Positions 54,077 to 62,201 of a stretch of 64,000 nt of DNA are shown piece by piece (position 1 is the first letter of the stretch; the number at the start of each line of letters is the position of its first letter). The translations under genes and the position numbers were made by a program. Source of the stretch: Rhizobium sp. NFR03 (lineage in GTDB: Bacteria; Pseudomonadota; Alphaproteobacteria; Rhizobiales; Rhizobiaceae); assembly GCF_900111275.1 (NCBI RefSeq), contig NZ_FOGR01000009.1, positions 1 through 64,000 of the forward strand. The letters run 5' to 3'. Under the pieces are notes generated by a model. It was not told where the DNA came from. It saw only the letters and a program-made list of their open reading frames with translations, and ran no database searches.

Positions 54077-55264
54077 ATGAACGTGAAAATGGCGACTTCG
54101 GAGAAATTGTCGAGTTTTGCAGATATTATCCTCGCGCAGGGCGGAGATATATCATCGAAACTCGACATGCTGCGGCGCGAAAAATTTCCGCCCAGCGCGC
54201 AGAAATCGCTTCGCCAATTCTCATTAGCGGAAGTCGCGGACTTCGTCGGCGTCTCGCAGAGCTATCTTAAGAAGCTGCACCTCCAAGGAAAGGGCGTAGA
54301 GCCAAGCACGACCACGACCGGCCGACGCTACTATACCGCGGATCAGGTGAACGAACTTCGTCAGCTTCTTGATCGGGTTCCGCACCGGCAGGCTCACGAG
54401 AAACTGCAGGTTATTGCAGTCGTCAATTTCAAAGGCGGTTCGGGTAAGACCACGACGTCGGCTCACCTAGCACAGTTCCTGGCGCTGAAGGGCTACAGGG
54501 TTCTAGCTGTAGATCTCGATCCTCAGGCATCCTTGACTGCGCTTTATGGCATCCAGCCTGAGTTAGACGAGAAGAAATCCTTCTACGAAGCGTTGCGTTA
54601 CGACGACGGGCGCAAGTCGATCAAGGACATCATCCAGCCTACCAATTTTCCAAACCTCGATGTCGTGCCAGCCAATCTTGAACTGCAAGAGTATGAGTAC
54701 GACACACCCATTGCTATGCAGCGAAAAGATTCGACCGCCGGCAAGATGTTCTACACCCGTATCGGCGACGCGTTGGCAGAAGTCGACGATCACTACGATG
54801 TCGTTGTTGTCGACTGCCCTCCCCAGCTTGGTTATCTGACGCTCACTGCGCTGACGGCAGCAACATCGGTTCTCATCACCGTGCACCCGCAGATGCTCGA
54901 CATCATGTCCATGTCCCAGTTCCTGCTCATGTTGGGCGAAATCCTGAAAAGTGTCGAAGGCGTCGGCGTTGATGTATCCCTTGACTGGTTCCGCTATCTG
55001 GTCACGCGGTACGAGCCAACCGATATACCGCAGCAACAGATGGTCGGCTTCATGCAGTCGATGTTCGCCGAGCACATGATGAAAAATCATATGGTCAAGT
55101 CGACAGCCGTGTCAGACGCAGGTCTGACCAAGCAGAGCCTGTATGAAGTTGAGCGTGCTCAGTTCACGGCTGCCACATATGACCGAGCCCGTGAGTCGAT
55201 GGACGCCGTCAACAACGAAGTAATCGAGCAACTTCAAAAGTCATGGGGGCGTCGCAATGCATAA
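54077..55264 (+). CDS. repA: RepA partition ATPase of repABC replicon
   Basis: The 395-residue ParA-type ATPase has the usual RepA length. An N-terminal winged/HTH region (FSLAEVADFVGVSQSYLKKL, GRRYYTADQVNELRQLL) precedes the deviant Walker A KGGSGKTTTS (about 118-127), LAVDLDPQASLTALYG and VVVDCPPQLGYLTL. It positions plasmid copies with RepB and represses the operon. Only a weak ribosome site precedes the ATG. repB follows after 74 bp. Confidence 0.96.
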   Translation: MNVKMATSEKLSSFADIILAQGGDISSKLDMLRREKFPPSAQKSLRQFSLAEVADFVGVSQSYLKKLHLQGKGVEPSTTTTGRRYYTADQVNELRQLLDRVPHRQAHEKLQVIAVVNFKGGSGKTTTSAHLAQFLALKGYRVLAVDLDPQASLTALYGIQPELDEKKSFYEALRYDDGRKSIKDIIQPTNFPNLDVVPANLELQEYEYDTPIAMQRKDSTAGKMFYTRIGDALAEVDDHYDVVVVDCPPQLGYLTLTALTAATSVLITVHPQMLDIMSMSQFLLMLGEILKSVEGVGVDVSLDWFRYLVTRYEPTDIPQQQMVGFMQSMFAEHMMKNHMVKSTAVSDAGLTKQSLYEVERAQFTAATYDRARESMDAVNNEVIEQLQKSWGRRNA

Positions 55265-55338
55265 GCCGTTGTCATCCGTACAAACTGCAACTTTCCATAG
55301 AGAAATCATAAACATGACCAAACCCGGAGTGTGGGTCT

Positions 55339-56325
55339 ATGGCTCGTAAGAACATTTTCGCGAATATAACGTCTCAGTCAAACGCAGGTACAGAGCGCAA
55401 GGCAACCCCTGGATACGCCACACATGGTGCTTCGAGGTCGATGATCAGTTCCTTGAGCGAGCTTCGAGACAAGGTTGAACAGGCTGCGCAACAGGTTCCA
55501 GGCGAGACGATCATCGAGCTCGATCCCGAGGCGTTGGATTCCTCCTTCGTCTCAGACCGCATGGGCATCGATGACGTCGCTTACATCGAGCTCCTCGACG
55601 CGATCCGTGAGCGGGGACAAGACACGCCGATACAGGTCCGCCCTCACCCGACGGCAGAAGGTCGCTACCAAATTGTCTTCGGGCACCGTCGCGCCCGCGC
55701 GGCCAAGGATCTCGGACGCCCGGTCCGCGCTGTCGTAAAAGCTATCTCAGACGCAGACCACGTCATCGCGCAGGGGCAGGAAAACTCGGCGCGAGAAAAT
55801 CTGTCGTTCATCGAGCGCGCAATGTTCGCGCAGCGCTTGGTAGAATTGGCCTACGAACGGACGACGATCCAGGCCGCTCTCTCCGTAGATGCGCCGATGT
55901 TGACCCGGATGCTGTCGGTATCAGGTCGCGTCCCTGCGGAAATCGCGAATGCGATTGGTGCTGCGAAGTCCGTGGGCCGTGATCGGTGGACCGAGTTGGC
56001 GCAGCAGATCGAAAGACCGACAACGCTTGAACTGGCGCGGGTCCTAGTCTCCGATCAAGCATTCCTGTCTCTCGAATCGGACGCTCGTTTTGAGTTTCTA
56101 GCTCGAGGCATCAAGAATGCAACGAAGCCTTCGAAGCGGTCCAGCAATGGAAGTGAGTGGCGCGCAGATGACTCGAGTGTACGGGCAGAGTTTAAAGGAA
56201 GCGGGAAAAGCTACTCTATCGCGCTGAAAGCGAACGACGCAGCAAGGTTTGGTCGTTTCATCGCCGAAAACCTAGGTCGTCTTCATCAGGAGTTTCTGAA
56301 ATCAACTGAAACAGAAGGAAAATAA
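55339..56325 (+). CDS. repB: RepB partition DNA-binding protein
   Basis: The 328-residue ParB-family protein has the N-terminal ParB/Sulfiredoxin fold (LLDAIRERGQDTPIQVRPHP, YQIVFGHRRARAAKDLGRPV), the ENSARENLSFIERAMFAQRL block and a HTH region (ERTTIQAALSVDAPMLTRML). It binds parS sites and works with RepA; no parS of the known consensus was found in the window. GGAG lies nine bases before the ATG. The short repA-repB gap of 74 bp has no clear signal. Confidence 0.95.
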   Translation: MARKNIFANITSQSNAGTERKATPGYATHGASRSMISSLSELRDKVEQAAQQVPGETIIELDPEALDSSFVSDRMGIDDVAYIELLDAIRERGQDTPIQVRPHPTAEGRYQIVFGHRRARAAKDLGRPVRAVVKAISDADHVIAQGQENSARENLSFIERAMFAQRLVELAYERTTIQAALSVDAPMLTRMLSVSGRVPAEIANAIGAAKSVGRDRWTELAQQIERPTTLELARVLVSDQAFLSLESDARFEFLARGIKNATKPSKRSSNGSEWRADDSSVRAEFKGSGKSYSIALKANDAARFGRFIAENLGRLHQEFLKSTETEGK

Positions 56326-56332
56326 CGGCAAA

Positions 56333-56384
56333 AGAAAAAGGCCCCCAAACGTCGCCGTCGTGGAAGCCTTCCTCATGTCTAAGC
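56333..56384 (-). ncRNA. repABC antisense RNA (incA/ctRNA)
   Basis: In the 154-bp repB-repC gap the minus strand has a promoter-like TTGACT (56414-56419), a 17-base spacer and GATTCT (56391-56396). A transcript of about 50 bases would then end in a stem with AAGGC...GCCTT pairing and a T-rich end (56333-56340). This is the conserved place and form of the ctRNA that blocks RepC translation and sets copy number and incompatibility. The ends are estimates. Confidence 0.75.
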
Positions 56385-56390
56385 AGCCTG

Positions 56391-56419
56391 AGAATCGCAT
56401 TTCCATGAAACACAGTCAA
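56391..56419 (-). promoter_or_regulatory. promoter of the repABC antisense RNA
   Basis: TTGACT and GATTCT hexamers with 17-base spacing on the minus strand, facing repB, match the sigma-70 consensus well in the -35 box. The start point would be near 56384. Confidence 0.7.
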
Positions 56420-56479
56420 GAGTCTTTGGCGCCAATTTGGTGGGCGGATTTCTTTTGCCTTTAGAAAGGTGAGAGGGAA

Positions 56480-57976
56480 ATGCGAATAGGAAATGTGACG
56501 ACGCCATTTGGGCGGCGGCCGATGACGCTTGCCTTGGTGAAAGCTCAGCTTTCCACGGCAAACATCAAGGCGGGTAAGTCCGTCGACAAGTGGAAGGTTT
56601 ATCGCAGCGCCTGCGAGGCAAGAACAATACTAGGTCTGCGTGACCGTGCTTTAGCTGTTTTGAATGCCTTGCTGACATTCTACCCAGAACAGGAGCTGAG
56701 CGGAGAGAGCAATCTCGTTGTCTTTCCATCGAACGCGCAGCTGGCGATCCGAGCGAACGGCATCGCGGGAACAACGCTACGCGAAAACCTTGCTATTCTT
56801 GTCGAGGCTGGGCTTATCCAGCGGAACGATAGTCCAAACGGCAAACGTTACGCTCGGAAAGGAAACGACGGTGCGATCGAGACCGCCTACGGTTTCAGCC
56901 TCGCGCCGCTCCTCGCCAGGGCAGAAGAACTCGCAATCATGGCTCACCAAGTCGCCGAGGAGAGCAGGCGGCTGCGCGTCATAAAAGAGCGCATCACGAT
57001 AACTCGCAGAGATATCCGTAAGCTCATCAGCGCTGCGGTGGAGGAAGGCGCGGCGGGAAATTGGCAAGCTGTCGAAGGCGCTCTCGTGTCCGCAATTGCT
57101 CGTCTCAAGACTGCAAAGACAGCAGCTTCCCTTGAAACTTGCCTCGACGAACTCACGTTGTTAAGCGAAGAAGCTACCAACATGTTGGAAACACAATTTA
57201 TTTCCACAGAAACCGATACCAATGATAGCGAAAATCGCTACCACATACAGAATTCAAATACCGAATCCCTAAATGAACTTGAACCTAGCTCCAGAAACGA
57301 GCAGGGCGAGAGACTGCTACGAGAACGGAGATCGAGTGCCGAGCCGATAAAAGCTTTTCCGTTGGGTATGGTGCTGCGGGCTTGCCCTCAAATATCGGAT
57401 TACGCGACAGGTGGCGCAATCTCACATTGGCGGGATCTGATGACTGCCGCAGTGGTCGTGCGAACCACACTCGGCGTCAGTCCGTCGGCCTACCAAGAGG
57501 CATGTGAGGCGATGGGACCCGAAAATGCCGCGGTCGCAATGGCCTGCGTGCTAGAGCGGGCAGGGAACATCAACTCACCGGGGGGATACCTGCGTGACCT
57601 GACAAGGCGGACCGAAAGAGGCGAATTCTCCCTTGGGCCGATGCTGATGGCATTGCTTCGAACGCAGGAGGCAGATAGCCGGAAGTCTGCAGGAGCCATG
57701 GACAGTTCCAATGTCATAGTAGCCACGGCGGCGGCTTCCTCCGGCGAGGCAGCAAAATTGCCAGCCGTACAAACGTCGGTTTTGTTGAATAAATTCATTG
57801 CATTGAGAGGGAACGCACATCGCTGCTCGGATTCCATAGGTGTCACATCGAGCGAGTTCGCTTCGTCCGAAATGGATGCAACGTCATTGGCATTCATCAA
57901 GATTCAGCGAATTAATACGGCTTCCCAACAGTTCGTTGAATCACTCGTGGCTGCGCCGCGGACGGGTTTGGCGTAG
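56480..57976 (+). CDS. repC: RepC replication initiator with C-terminal extension
   Basis: The protein has 498 residues. The N-terminal part (TPFGRRPMTLALVKAQLSTA, VYRSACEARTILGLRDRALA, LRENLAILVEAGLIQRNDSP) and the C-terminal core block (GGYLRDLTRRTERGEFSLGP, ending LMALLR near residue 393) are typical of RepC. Usual RepC proteins end about there (roughly 400-440 residues); this one continues about 105 residues with Ser/Ala-rich sequence of no recognised family. RepC initiates replication at an origin inside its own gene. The ATG follows GAGAGGGAA. Codon use of the extension should be compared with the core. Confidence 0.93.
   Translation: MRIGNVTTPFGRRPMTLALVKAQLSTANIKAGKSVDKWKVYRSACEARTILGLRDRALAVLNALLTFYPEQELSGESNLVVFPSNAQLAIRANGIAGTTLRENLAILVEAGLIQRNDSPNGKRYARKGNDGAIETAYGFSLAPLLARAEELAIMAHQVAEESRRLRVIKERITITRRDIRKLISAAVEEGAAGNWQAVEGALVSAIARLKTAKTAASLETCLDELTLLSEEATNMLETQFISTETDTNDSENRYHIQNSNTESLNELEPSSRNEQGERLLRERRSSAEPIKAFPLGMVLRACPQISDYATGGAISHWRDLMTAAVVVRTTLGVSPSAYQEACEAMGPENAAVAMACVLERAGNINSPGGYLRDLTRRTERGEFSLGPMLMALLRTQEADSRKSAGAMDSSNVIVATAAASSGEAAKLPAVQTSVLLNKFIALRGNAHRCSDSIGVTSSEFASSEMDATSLAFIKIQRINTASQQFVESLVAAPRTGLA
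57185..57290 (+). other. probable origin of replication (AT-rich segment inside repC)
   Basis: An AT-rich stretch occurs in the middle of repC (encoding FISTETDTNDSENRYHIQNS). In repABC plasmids the origin lies within repC in an AT-rich region, so this is the best candidate. The limits are approximate. Confidence 0.5.
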
Positions 57977-58158
57977 CGCGTCCTTCGTGTCAGTTTTTTT
58001 CAGATATGCAACGAACCCTTGCCGTCTCTAAAATGCTGCGGATATCTGACGAAAAATGTTTCAACTCTCGGAGGATAGGAGAAGAAGTCTGGACACTCAG
58101 TTGATCAAGCGAACGCAAATTCGGGGCGGGTCGCATACCCTTGGAAATGGGAGCTGGC

Positions 58159-58560
58159 ATGTTCAGTCACATCATGATCGGCGCCCGTGACCTTGAGACA
58201 ATGGTCGTATTTTACGATGCTATTTTGACGCCACTCCAACTGCAGCGCGTCGTTGAGTTAGAGGGTATCAATGAGACAGGCGTCATCTGGCGTAGAGGAT
58301 ACGGCGTCGGCCTCAGTTCGCCCTCCGGCACCCGATCAATGGGTTGCCGGCAACATGGAGCAAGGGCGTGCAAATTTGTTTCTTAGCGCCGTCGAGAGGA
58401 GCCGTCGATCTTGCCTTGACCGCAGCGACCGGGAAAGGTGCACTTCACGAAGTGGGCGCCCGCTCTAGGGAACGTATGCGGAAGATTTTCTGCCGCCTAT
58501 TGCCAAGACCATGAGGGAAACGAACTCTGTTTTGTTCACGCGCAGGGAGTTCCTGCCTGA
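58159..58560 (+). pseudogene. VOC/glyoxalase-family protein, frameshifted
   Basis: The N-terminus (MFSHIMIGARDLETMVVFYD) starts a vicinal-oxygen-chelate protein with a GGAG site upstream. A middle part (PATWSKGVQICFLAPSRGAV) is in a second frame. The C-terminal AAYCQDHEGNELCFVHAQGV, ending at TGA 58558-58560, is back in the first. At least two indels are needed (near 58300-58340 and near 58470), so the gene is broken. It follows repC by 182 bp. Confidence 0.75.
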
Positions 58561-58679
58561 TAGCCGTCCGGTAGCGCAATGGCGCAGATGGGCATGAGTC
58601 TTCGGGCCAACCAATGCGGTATCGGGAAAGCCGCCTTTATAGTACCCTCGCACCAAAGACCACGCGAGGAATTGCGGAG

Positions 58680-58961
58680 ATGCTCAAGACCGATACCCGG
58701 CAAGCGAACTGGCGCCGTGCCAATTCTGACAAGTACGAAGCACATCTCGCTGTACAGCGGGCCGTCAAGGCGGGTGGCCTCGACAAAGAGAGTTGCGAGG
58801 TATGCAGCGTTGAAGCGGTCGATGCCCATCATGATCAATACGACGAACCTTTGCGGGTGCGATGGCTATGCCGTCGCCACCATACGCGCCTTCATCACTA
58901 CGGCGAGGATATGTTTCCGGTGAGGATTTCTACCAAAACGCAGGGGGGGGTTGCTGACTGA
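58680..58961 (+). CDS. small HNH/zinc-finger-like protein
   Basis: The 93-residue protein has a Cys-X2-Cys (CEVCSVEAVDAHH) and a later Cys/His cluster (WLCRRHHTRLHH), a pattern of small zinc-binding or HNH-like proteins common on phages and plasmids. An in-frame ATG 22 codons upstream (58614) is possible; the chosen start begins MLKTDTRQANW and is closer to the usual form. GGAG touches the ATG, so initiation is uncertain. Function unknown. Confidence 0.55.
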   Translation: MLKTDTRQANWRRANSDKYEAHLAVQRAVKAGGLDKESCEVCSVEAVDAHHDQYDEPLRVRWLCRRHHTRLHHYGEDMFPVRISTKTQGGVAD

Positions 58962-59064
58962 TCGTTTGAGCGCCTCGGCGGGTGAGGCGGCTTTTAGGTA
59001 TTGGATTCAGCAAATTTAAAGTCATCTGGATCCATATAAACTGATAACGCTGGCGGTGATATCG

Positions 59065-59805
59065 ATGCGTCGTGTTGTTCAGAAGTCTGTTTTGACTGGC
59101 TTTCTTTCCGTTGCCGCCTCGCTGGCGCTTTCGTTCAGCGTCGTACCGTTTCTGGGCGGGCGCGTAGAAGGCGCCGGCCCGTTCATGACGATCTTCTGCC
59201 CACTGGCGATATCGATCCCCGCCTCGGCACTGCATTTTTGGCAATCGGAAAAAGTGCGGCGGGCTGAGGCCGCAACAAGGGAGGCATTGCAAAGGCTAGC
59301 AGATGCCTATGAAGCCCTTCGCCTTCAATCACGAACAGACGGTCTGACGGGAGTGCTAACACGAACCGCGTTCATGGATGATCTTGAGGCCGCAAGTCAT
59401 CAGGGCCTGTCTGGAGCGCTGCTTTATCTGGATCTCGATCATTTCAAGGCGATCAATGACCGCTATGGTCACGCTGCGGGTGACGAGGCGCTTCGCTGTG
59501 TCGGTCTGATCCTCGCACGCTATCTGATGCCGTCGCATTCCATCGTTGGGCGACTTGGCGGCGAGGAGTTTGGCGTATTTCAAAGTGGCTTGATGTTCGA
59601 TGAAATGCTTGGCCATTGCGAGCAGCTTCGAGAAGAAATCGCGGGAATTATACTGCATGCGCCCTCCGGCTCACGTGTGATGATGTCTGCGAGCATCGGT
59701 GCCTGTCATTGCCCAAGAGGATTTGATTCATCCGATTGCCTGAAGGCCGCGGATGAAAACCTCTATCAAGCAAAAGCTCTTGGCCGGAACAGGGTCGTCG
59801 CGTAA
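59065..59805 (+). CDS. GGDEF diguanylate cyclase (GGEEF) with N-terminal membrane helices
   Basis: This 246-residue protein has two membrane segments in the first 60 residues (VLTGFLSVAASLALSFSVV; TIFCPLAISIPASALHF), a short coiled linker, and a GGDEF domain with YLDLDHFKAINDRYGH and the active site GGEEF (165-169). It should make c-di-GMP, which promotes EPS and biofilm in rhizobia. The inhibitory RxxD site is absent. Start: ATG 59065; a GTG three codons earlier is possible. It is convergent with the DUF305 gene. Confidence 0.9.
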   Translation: MRRVVQKSVLTGFLSVAASLALSFSVVPFLGGRVEGAGPFMTIFCPLAISIPASALHFWQSEKVRRAEAATREALQRLADAYEALRLQSRTDGLTGVLTRTAFMDDLEAASHQGLSGALLYLDLDHFKAINDRYGHAAGDEALRCVGLILARYLMPSHSIVGRLGGEEFGVFQSGLMFDEMLGHCEQLREEIAGIILHAPSGSRVMMSASIGACHCPRGFDSSDCLKAADENLYQAKALGRNRVVA

Positions 59806-59866
59806 AGCCCAGAGGAGGGGTGCGCGCTCGACGTCCGCTGTAGTAAGCGCAGCTCTTGGCGTTCGC

Positions 59867-60376
59867 TCACTCCGGCGTCGGTGCCCCTCGCTTGCGGTAA
59901 GACAGAAGATCCGGTGCGTCGTCCGGAGCGGGATGCGCTTCCAGATCGGCGATCAGCGATTTCATCTGGGCGATTTCGCGAACCTGGGCTTCGATGATGC
60001 CGTCCGCCAGCTTTCGCACCCGTGTTTCCCGGATATGGGCGCGCTCGCTGGTCATGATCGCGATCGAATGATGCGGGATCATCGCCTTCATATAACTGAC
60101 GTCGTAAACCGTCTTCTGGCTGCGGACCAACCAGAGCGAAGCGGCGAATACGACGACGCTCGCCGCGATAATGGCAGCGTTTGTCGCCTTCTTTCTGTAC
60201 ATCGACCACATGAATATCATCATGATGATCGCCATGACGGCACCCATCAGCAGGGCCATCCATGTCCTTGTCTGGCTGTAAGTCACATGATCAAGAGCGT
60301 AGGTATTAAGGTACATCAACCCGAACATGACCACGGTCGAGGTGACGATCATTGCGGCAAAGCGACCGTATGACAT
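59867..60376 (-). CDS. DUF305 domain membrane protein
   Basis: The 169-residue protein has three membrane helices (FAAMIVTSTVVMFGLMYL; ALLMGAVMAIIMMIFMW; AAIIAASVVVFAASLWLV) and a periplasmic DUF305 domain with the signature MKAMIPHHSIAIMTSER (96-112). DUF305 proteins are often found with copper or heavy-metal genes, but none is seen here. The start ATG 60376 has a textbook AAGGAGG. The C-terminus (SYRKRGAPTPE) is charged. Function unknown. Confidence 0.88.
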   Translation of the reverse strand: MSYGRFAAMIVTSTVVMFGLMYLNTYALDHVTYSQTRTWMALLMGAVMAIIMMIFMWSMYRKKATNAAIIAASVVVFAASLWLVRSQKTVYDVSYMKAMIPHHSIAIMTSERAHIRETRVRKLADGIIEAQVREIAQMKSLIADLEAHPAPDDAPDLLSYRKRGAPTPE

Positions 60377-60644
60377 GGTTGCCTCCTTTCGCGAGATAAG
60401 GCGAACTCGTGCCGGGGATGATCGTTCCAATCGCGTAAGGTCTGGCAGCGCCAGCGTCAGGACTGCTGATCCATCGATCAGACCACGAGCCGGGCGGCGC
60501 GTCCCATCTTCCGTTCGGTATTGTTGTCGTATCCCGAATCTCGAGTGACCGACTTTGTGCAGGGATTGCTGCATAGCTTTCGGCAAGGGAATGCCGCGGT
60601 TCGCCACCTCGGTGAGATATCCGGAGCGTAACCCGTGGGCAGGC

Positions 60645-60895
60645 TAGGGGAGGGGAGGGGAGGGGAGTACCTGGCGCCAGTACGCACCATCCCTCCAGAT
60701 AGGCGAGATCGGACGTCAGCGCCGGCATGGTGTTGTCGCCCATGCCTTCGCTGCGAGTTGCTTGAGCGTGGCGACATCGTCGTCGGTCAGAAGCTCGGCG
60801 AGCTGGTCTCTGCGATCAAAGGCCAAGATGGCGTCGAGGGCATCCAGTTCCTCGGCGCGCCGCAACATATCAGGGAACACTGCAGTTGAGACCTG
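60645..60895 (-). pseudogene. tyrosine recombinase (integrase), N-terminal remnant, frameshifted
   Basis: In one minus-strand frame, MLRRAEELDALDAILAFDRR with LAELLTDDDVATLKQLA, and in the next frame GDNTMPALTSDLAYLEGW, match the N-terminal domain of rhizobial integrases. The frame change falls near 60735. The catalytic domain is absent, as the sequence decays into the G-rich repeat at 60647-60665. It suggests a former integrated element next to the FitAB pair. Confidence 0.65.
60647..60665 (+). repeat. G-quadruplex-type repeat (four GGGG runs)
   Basis: GGGGAGGGGAGGGGAGGGG gives four runs of four G with single-A loops, the shape of a very stable parallel G-quadruplex on the plus strand. It is at the broken end of the integrase remnant. 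It may be a slippage-made expansion or a functional element. Confidence 0.7.
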
Positions 60896-60908
60896 GTTGC
60901 TAACGCCA

Positions 60909-61331
60909 TCAACTGTCCATCCATGGGTTGATGATCGAAACTCCCACGCCTTCGAAATCAGAAACATTGCGGGTTGCGACCGATGCACCGCGCGACAAAG
61001 CGATTGCCGCGATCTGTGCATCGAACTGACTGATGGGCCGGCCCGCGCTACGACGACGTGTGGCGATGGTGGCATAAAGGTCCGCGGCATCACGATCAAA
61101 CGGCAGCACGCGCCCAGACAGATCCTCGTCAAAAATCGGCGAGATGGCTGCTTCCAGATCACGGCGGCGCTGGCCTTCCGGCAAGAGTCGGAGCCCATAG
61201 AGGATTTCGGCCTCGGTGACTGCGGTCGTGAACACTGAAGGAGGGTGCTGGAGCGCCAACCATTCAATGACAATCTTACTGGGGGCTGAGGTGAGCAGCT
61301 CCGAGAGGACGTTGGTGTCGAGAATGATCAC
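60909..61331 (-). CDS. FitB/VapC-type PIN-domain toxin
   Basis: The 140-residue PIN RNase has MIILDTNVLSELL (catalytic Asp5), an internal acidic FDRDAADLYATIA and GRPISQFDAQIAAIALSRGA, with the last acidic residue in TRNVSDFEGVGV. As a VapC-type toxin it would cleave RNA and halt growth unless bound by its antitoxin. The start overlaps the antitoxin stop by four bases (ATGA). Confidence 0.9.
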   Translation of the reverse strand: MIILDTNVLSELLTSAPSKIVIEWLALQHPPSVFTTAVTEAEILYGLRLLPEGQRRRDLEAAISPIFDEDLSGRVLPFDRDAADLYATIATRRRSAGRPISQFDAQIAAIALSRGASVATRNVSDFEGVGVSIINPWMDS

Positions 61332-61576
61332 CGGCCGAAATCCGGCGCGTCACGAATAGCCTCGCGTGCAGGGATTTCCAGATCGATACCGCCGACTGAC
61401 GCCAGCCGAGCGCGGATGGATTCTGAAAGATTGCGAGCCGGCTTTTCGCTGGCAGCCAGTGCGACGCGGAGAATATCGCGCGCTTCGTCTTCCATCGAAC
61501 GACCATGGGTGGCAGCGCGCACGCGCAGACGCTGCTTTAGGGCGTCGTCGATGTTGCGAATCGTCATGCTTGCCAT
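61328..61576 (-). CDS. FitA/VapB-type ribbon-helix-helix antitoxin
   Basis: This 82-residue RHH protein begins MASMTIRNIDDALKQRLRV with GRSMEDEARDILRVAL, typical of FitA-like antitoxins; the C-terminal tail would cover the PIN active site. The ATG at 61576 has GGAG upstream; a longer reading has no homology. The operon has a clear promoter 25-55 bp ahead. Such pairs help to keep plasmids in the population. Confidence 0.88.
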   Translation of the reverse strand: MASMTIRNIDDALKQRLRVRAATHGRSMEDEARDILRVALAASEKPARNLSESIRARLASVGGIDLEIPAREAIRDAPDFGR

Positions 61577-61601
61577 TGGAGCTCCAGTCATCAATGATGT
61601 C

Positions 61602-61630
61602 ATTGTAGTCAATGATTGCAGAACATTCAA
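61602..61630 (-). promoter_or_regulatory. promoter and possible operator of the FitAB pair
   Basis: On the minus strand TTGAAT (61625-61630), a 17-base spacer and TACAAT (61602-61607) match the sigma-70 consensus well. The start would fall near 61595, giving a leader of about 19 bases. TCAATGAT occurs twice around the -10 (near 61591 and 61610), a likely site for FitA autoregulation. Confidence 0.65.
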
Positions 61631-61859
61631 CGCCACCTTCCATTTCCCACCCGTCTGAATGGTCACAGAATAGCTCAAGGACTGGCGGCGCATTCACACC
61701 CGCTACGACCGCTGTGCGCATACCTTCTTCTCAAGCATTTGCATCGCAGCCGCTGTTATCTTCTGGCTCTGAATTTTATGATGCCTGAGCCTAGGAAATC
61801 CGCGACATGCTGCTGCCTGTATATTTCGGGTCTCCAAAGGACTTTTGGAAGGCGGCTTG

Positions 61860-62161
61860 TCATTTCCGCGTTGCTGCCTCGTCACAATCAGTTCCTCCAA
61901 TGAGGCGACCTGTAAATTCAGCAGCAACTATCCTCGCCGTCTCGATCTGCTCGAACATATGTTCCAGATTGAGGAAACATATCGTTCCGTCCGCTTGGGC
62001 GATGATGCCATCAGCATAGCGCGTGCCAGGAGAAATGCTTATCTCCGGCACCTGCTCATGCGGAATGGGGATAGAGGGTCCCATCCGCGACTTTCGCGGA
62101 TGGTCGTCGTGCGCACGCAGGACTCTTGATCGGGCAAACGGAAGGCAATGATCTCAAGCAT
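61860..62161 (-). pseudogene. cheW: cheW remnant, frameshifted and internally deleted
   Basis: A start with GGAAGAG ahead gives MLEIIAFRLPDQESCVRTTTI, close to the CheW N-terminus. A frameshift (one G missing in the GGG run near 62086) follows, and IPIPHE leads directly into the C-terminal CheW part RYADGIIAQADGTICFLNLE, so the middle beta-barrel is missing. It lies 40 bp after the chemoreceptor gene on the same strand, so the pair was once a chemotaxis operon. Confidence 0.7.
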
Positions 62162-62201
62162 CTCTTCCGTGCCTGTCCTCGTCAAAGGGCGCGAGAGCTC
62201 A

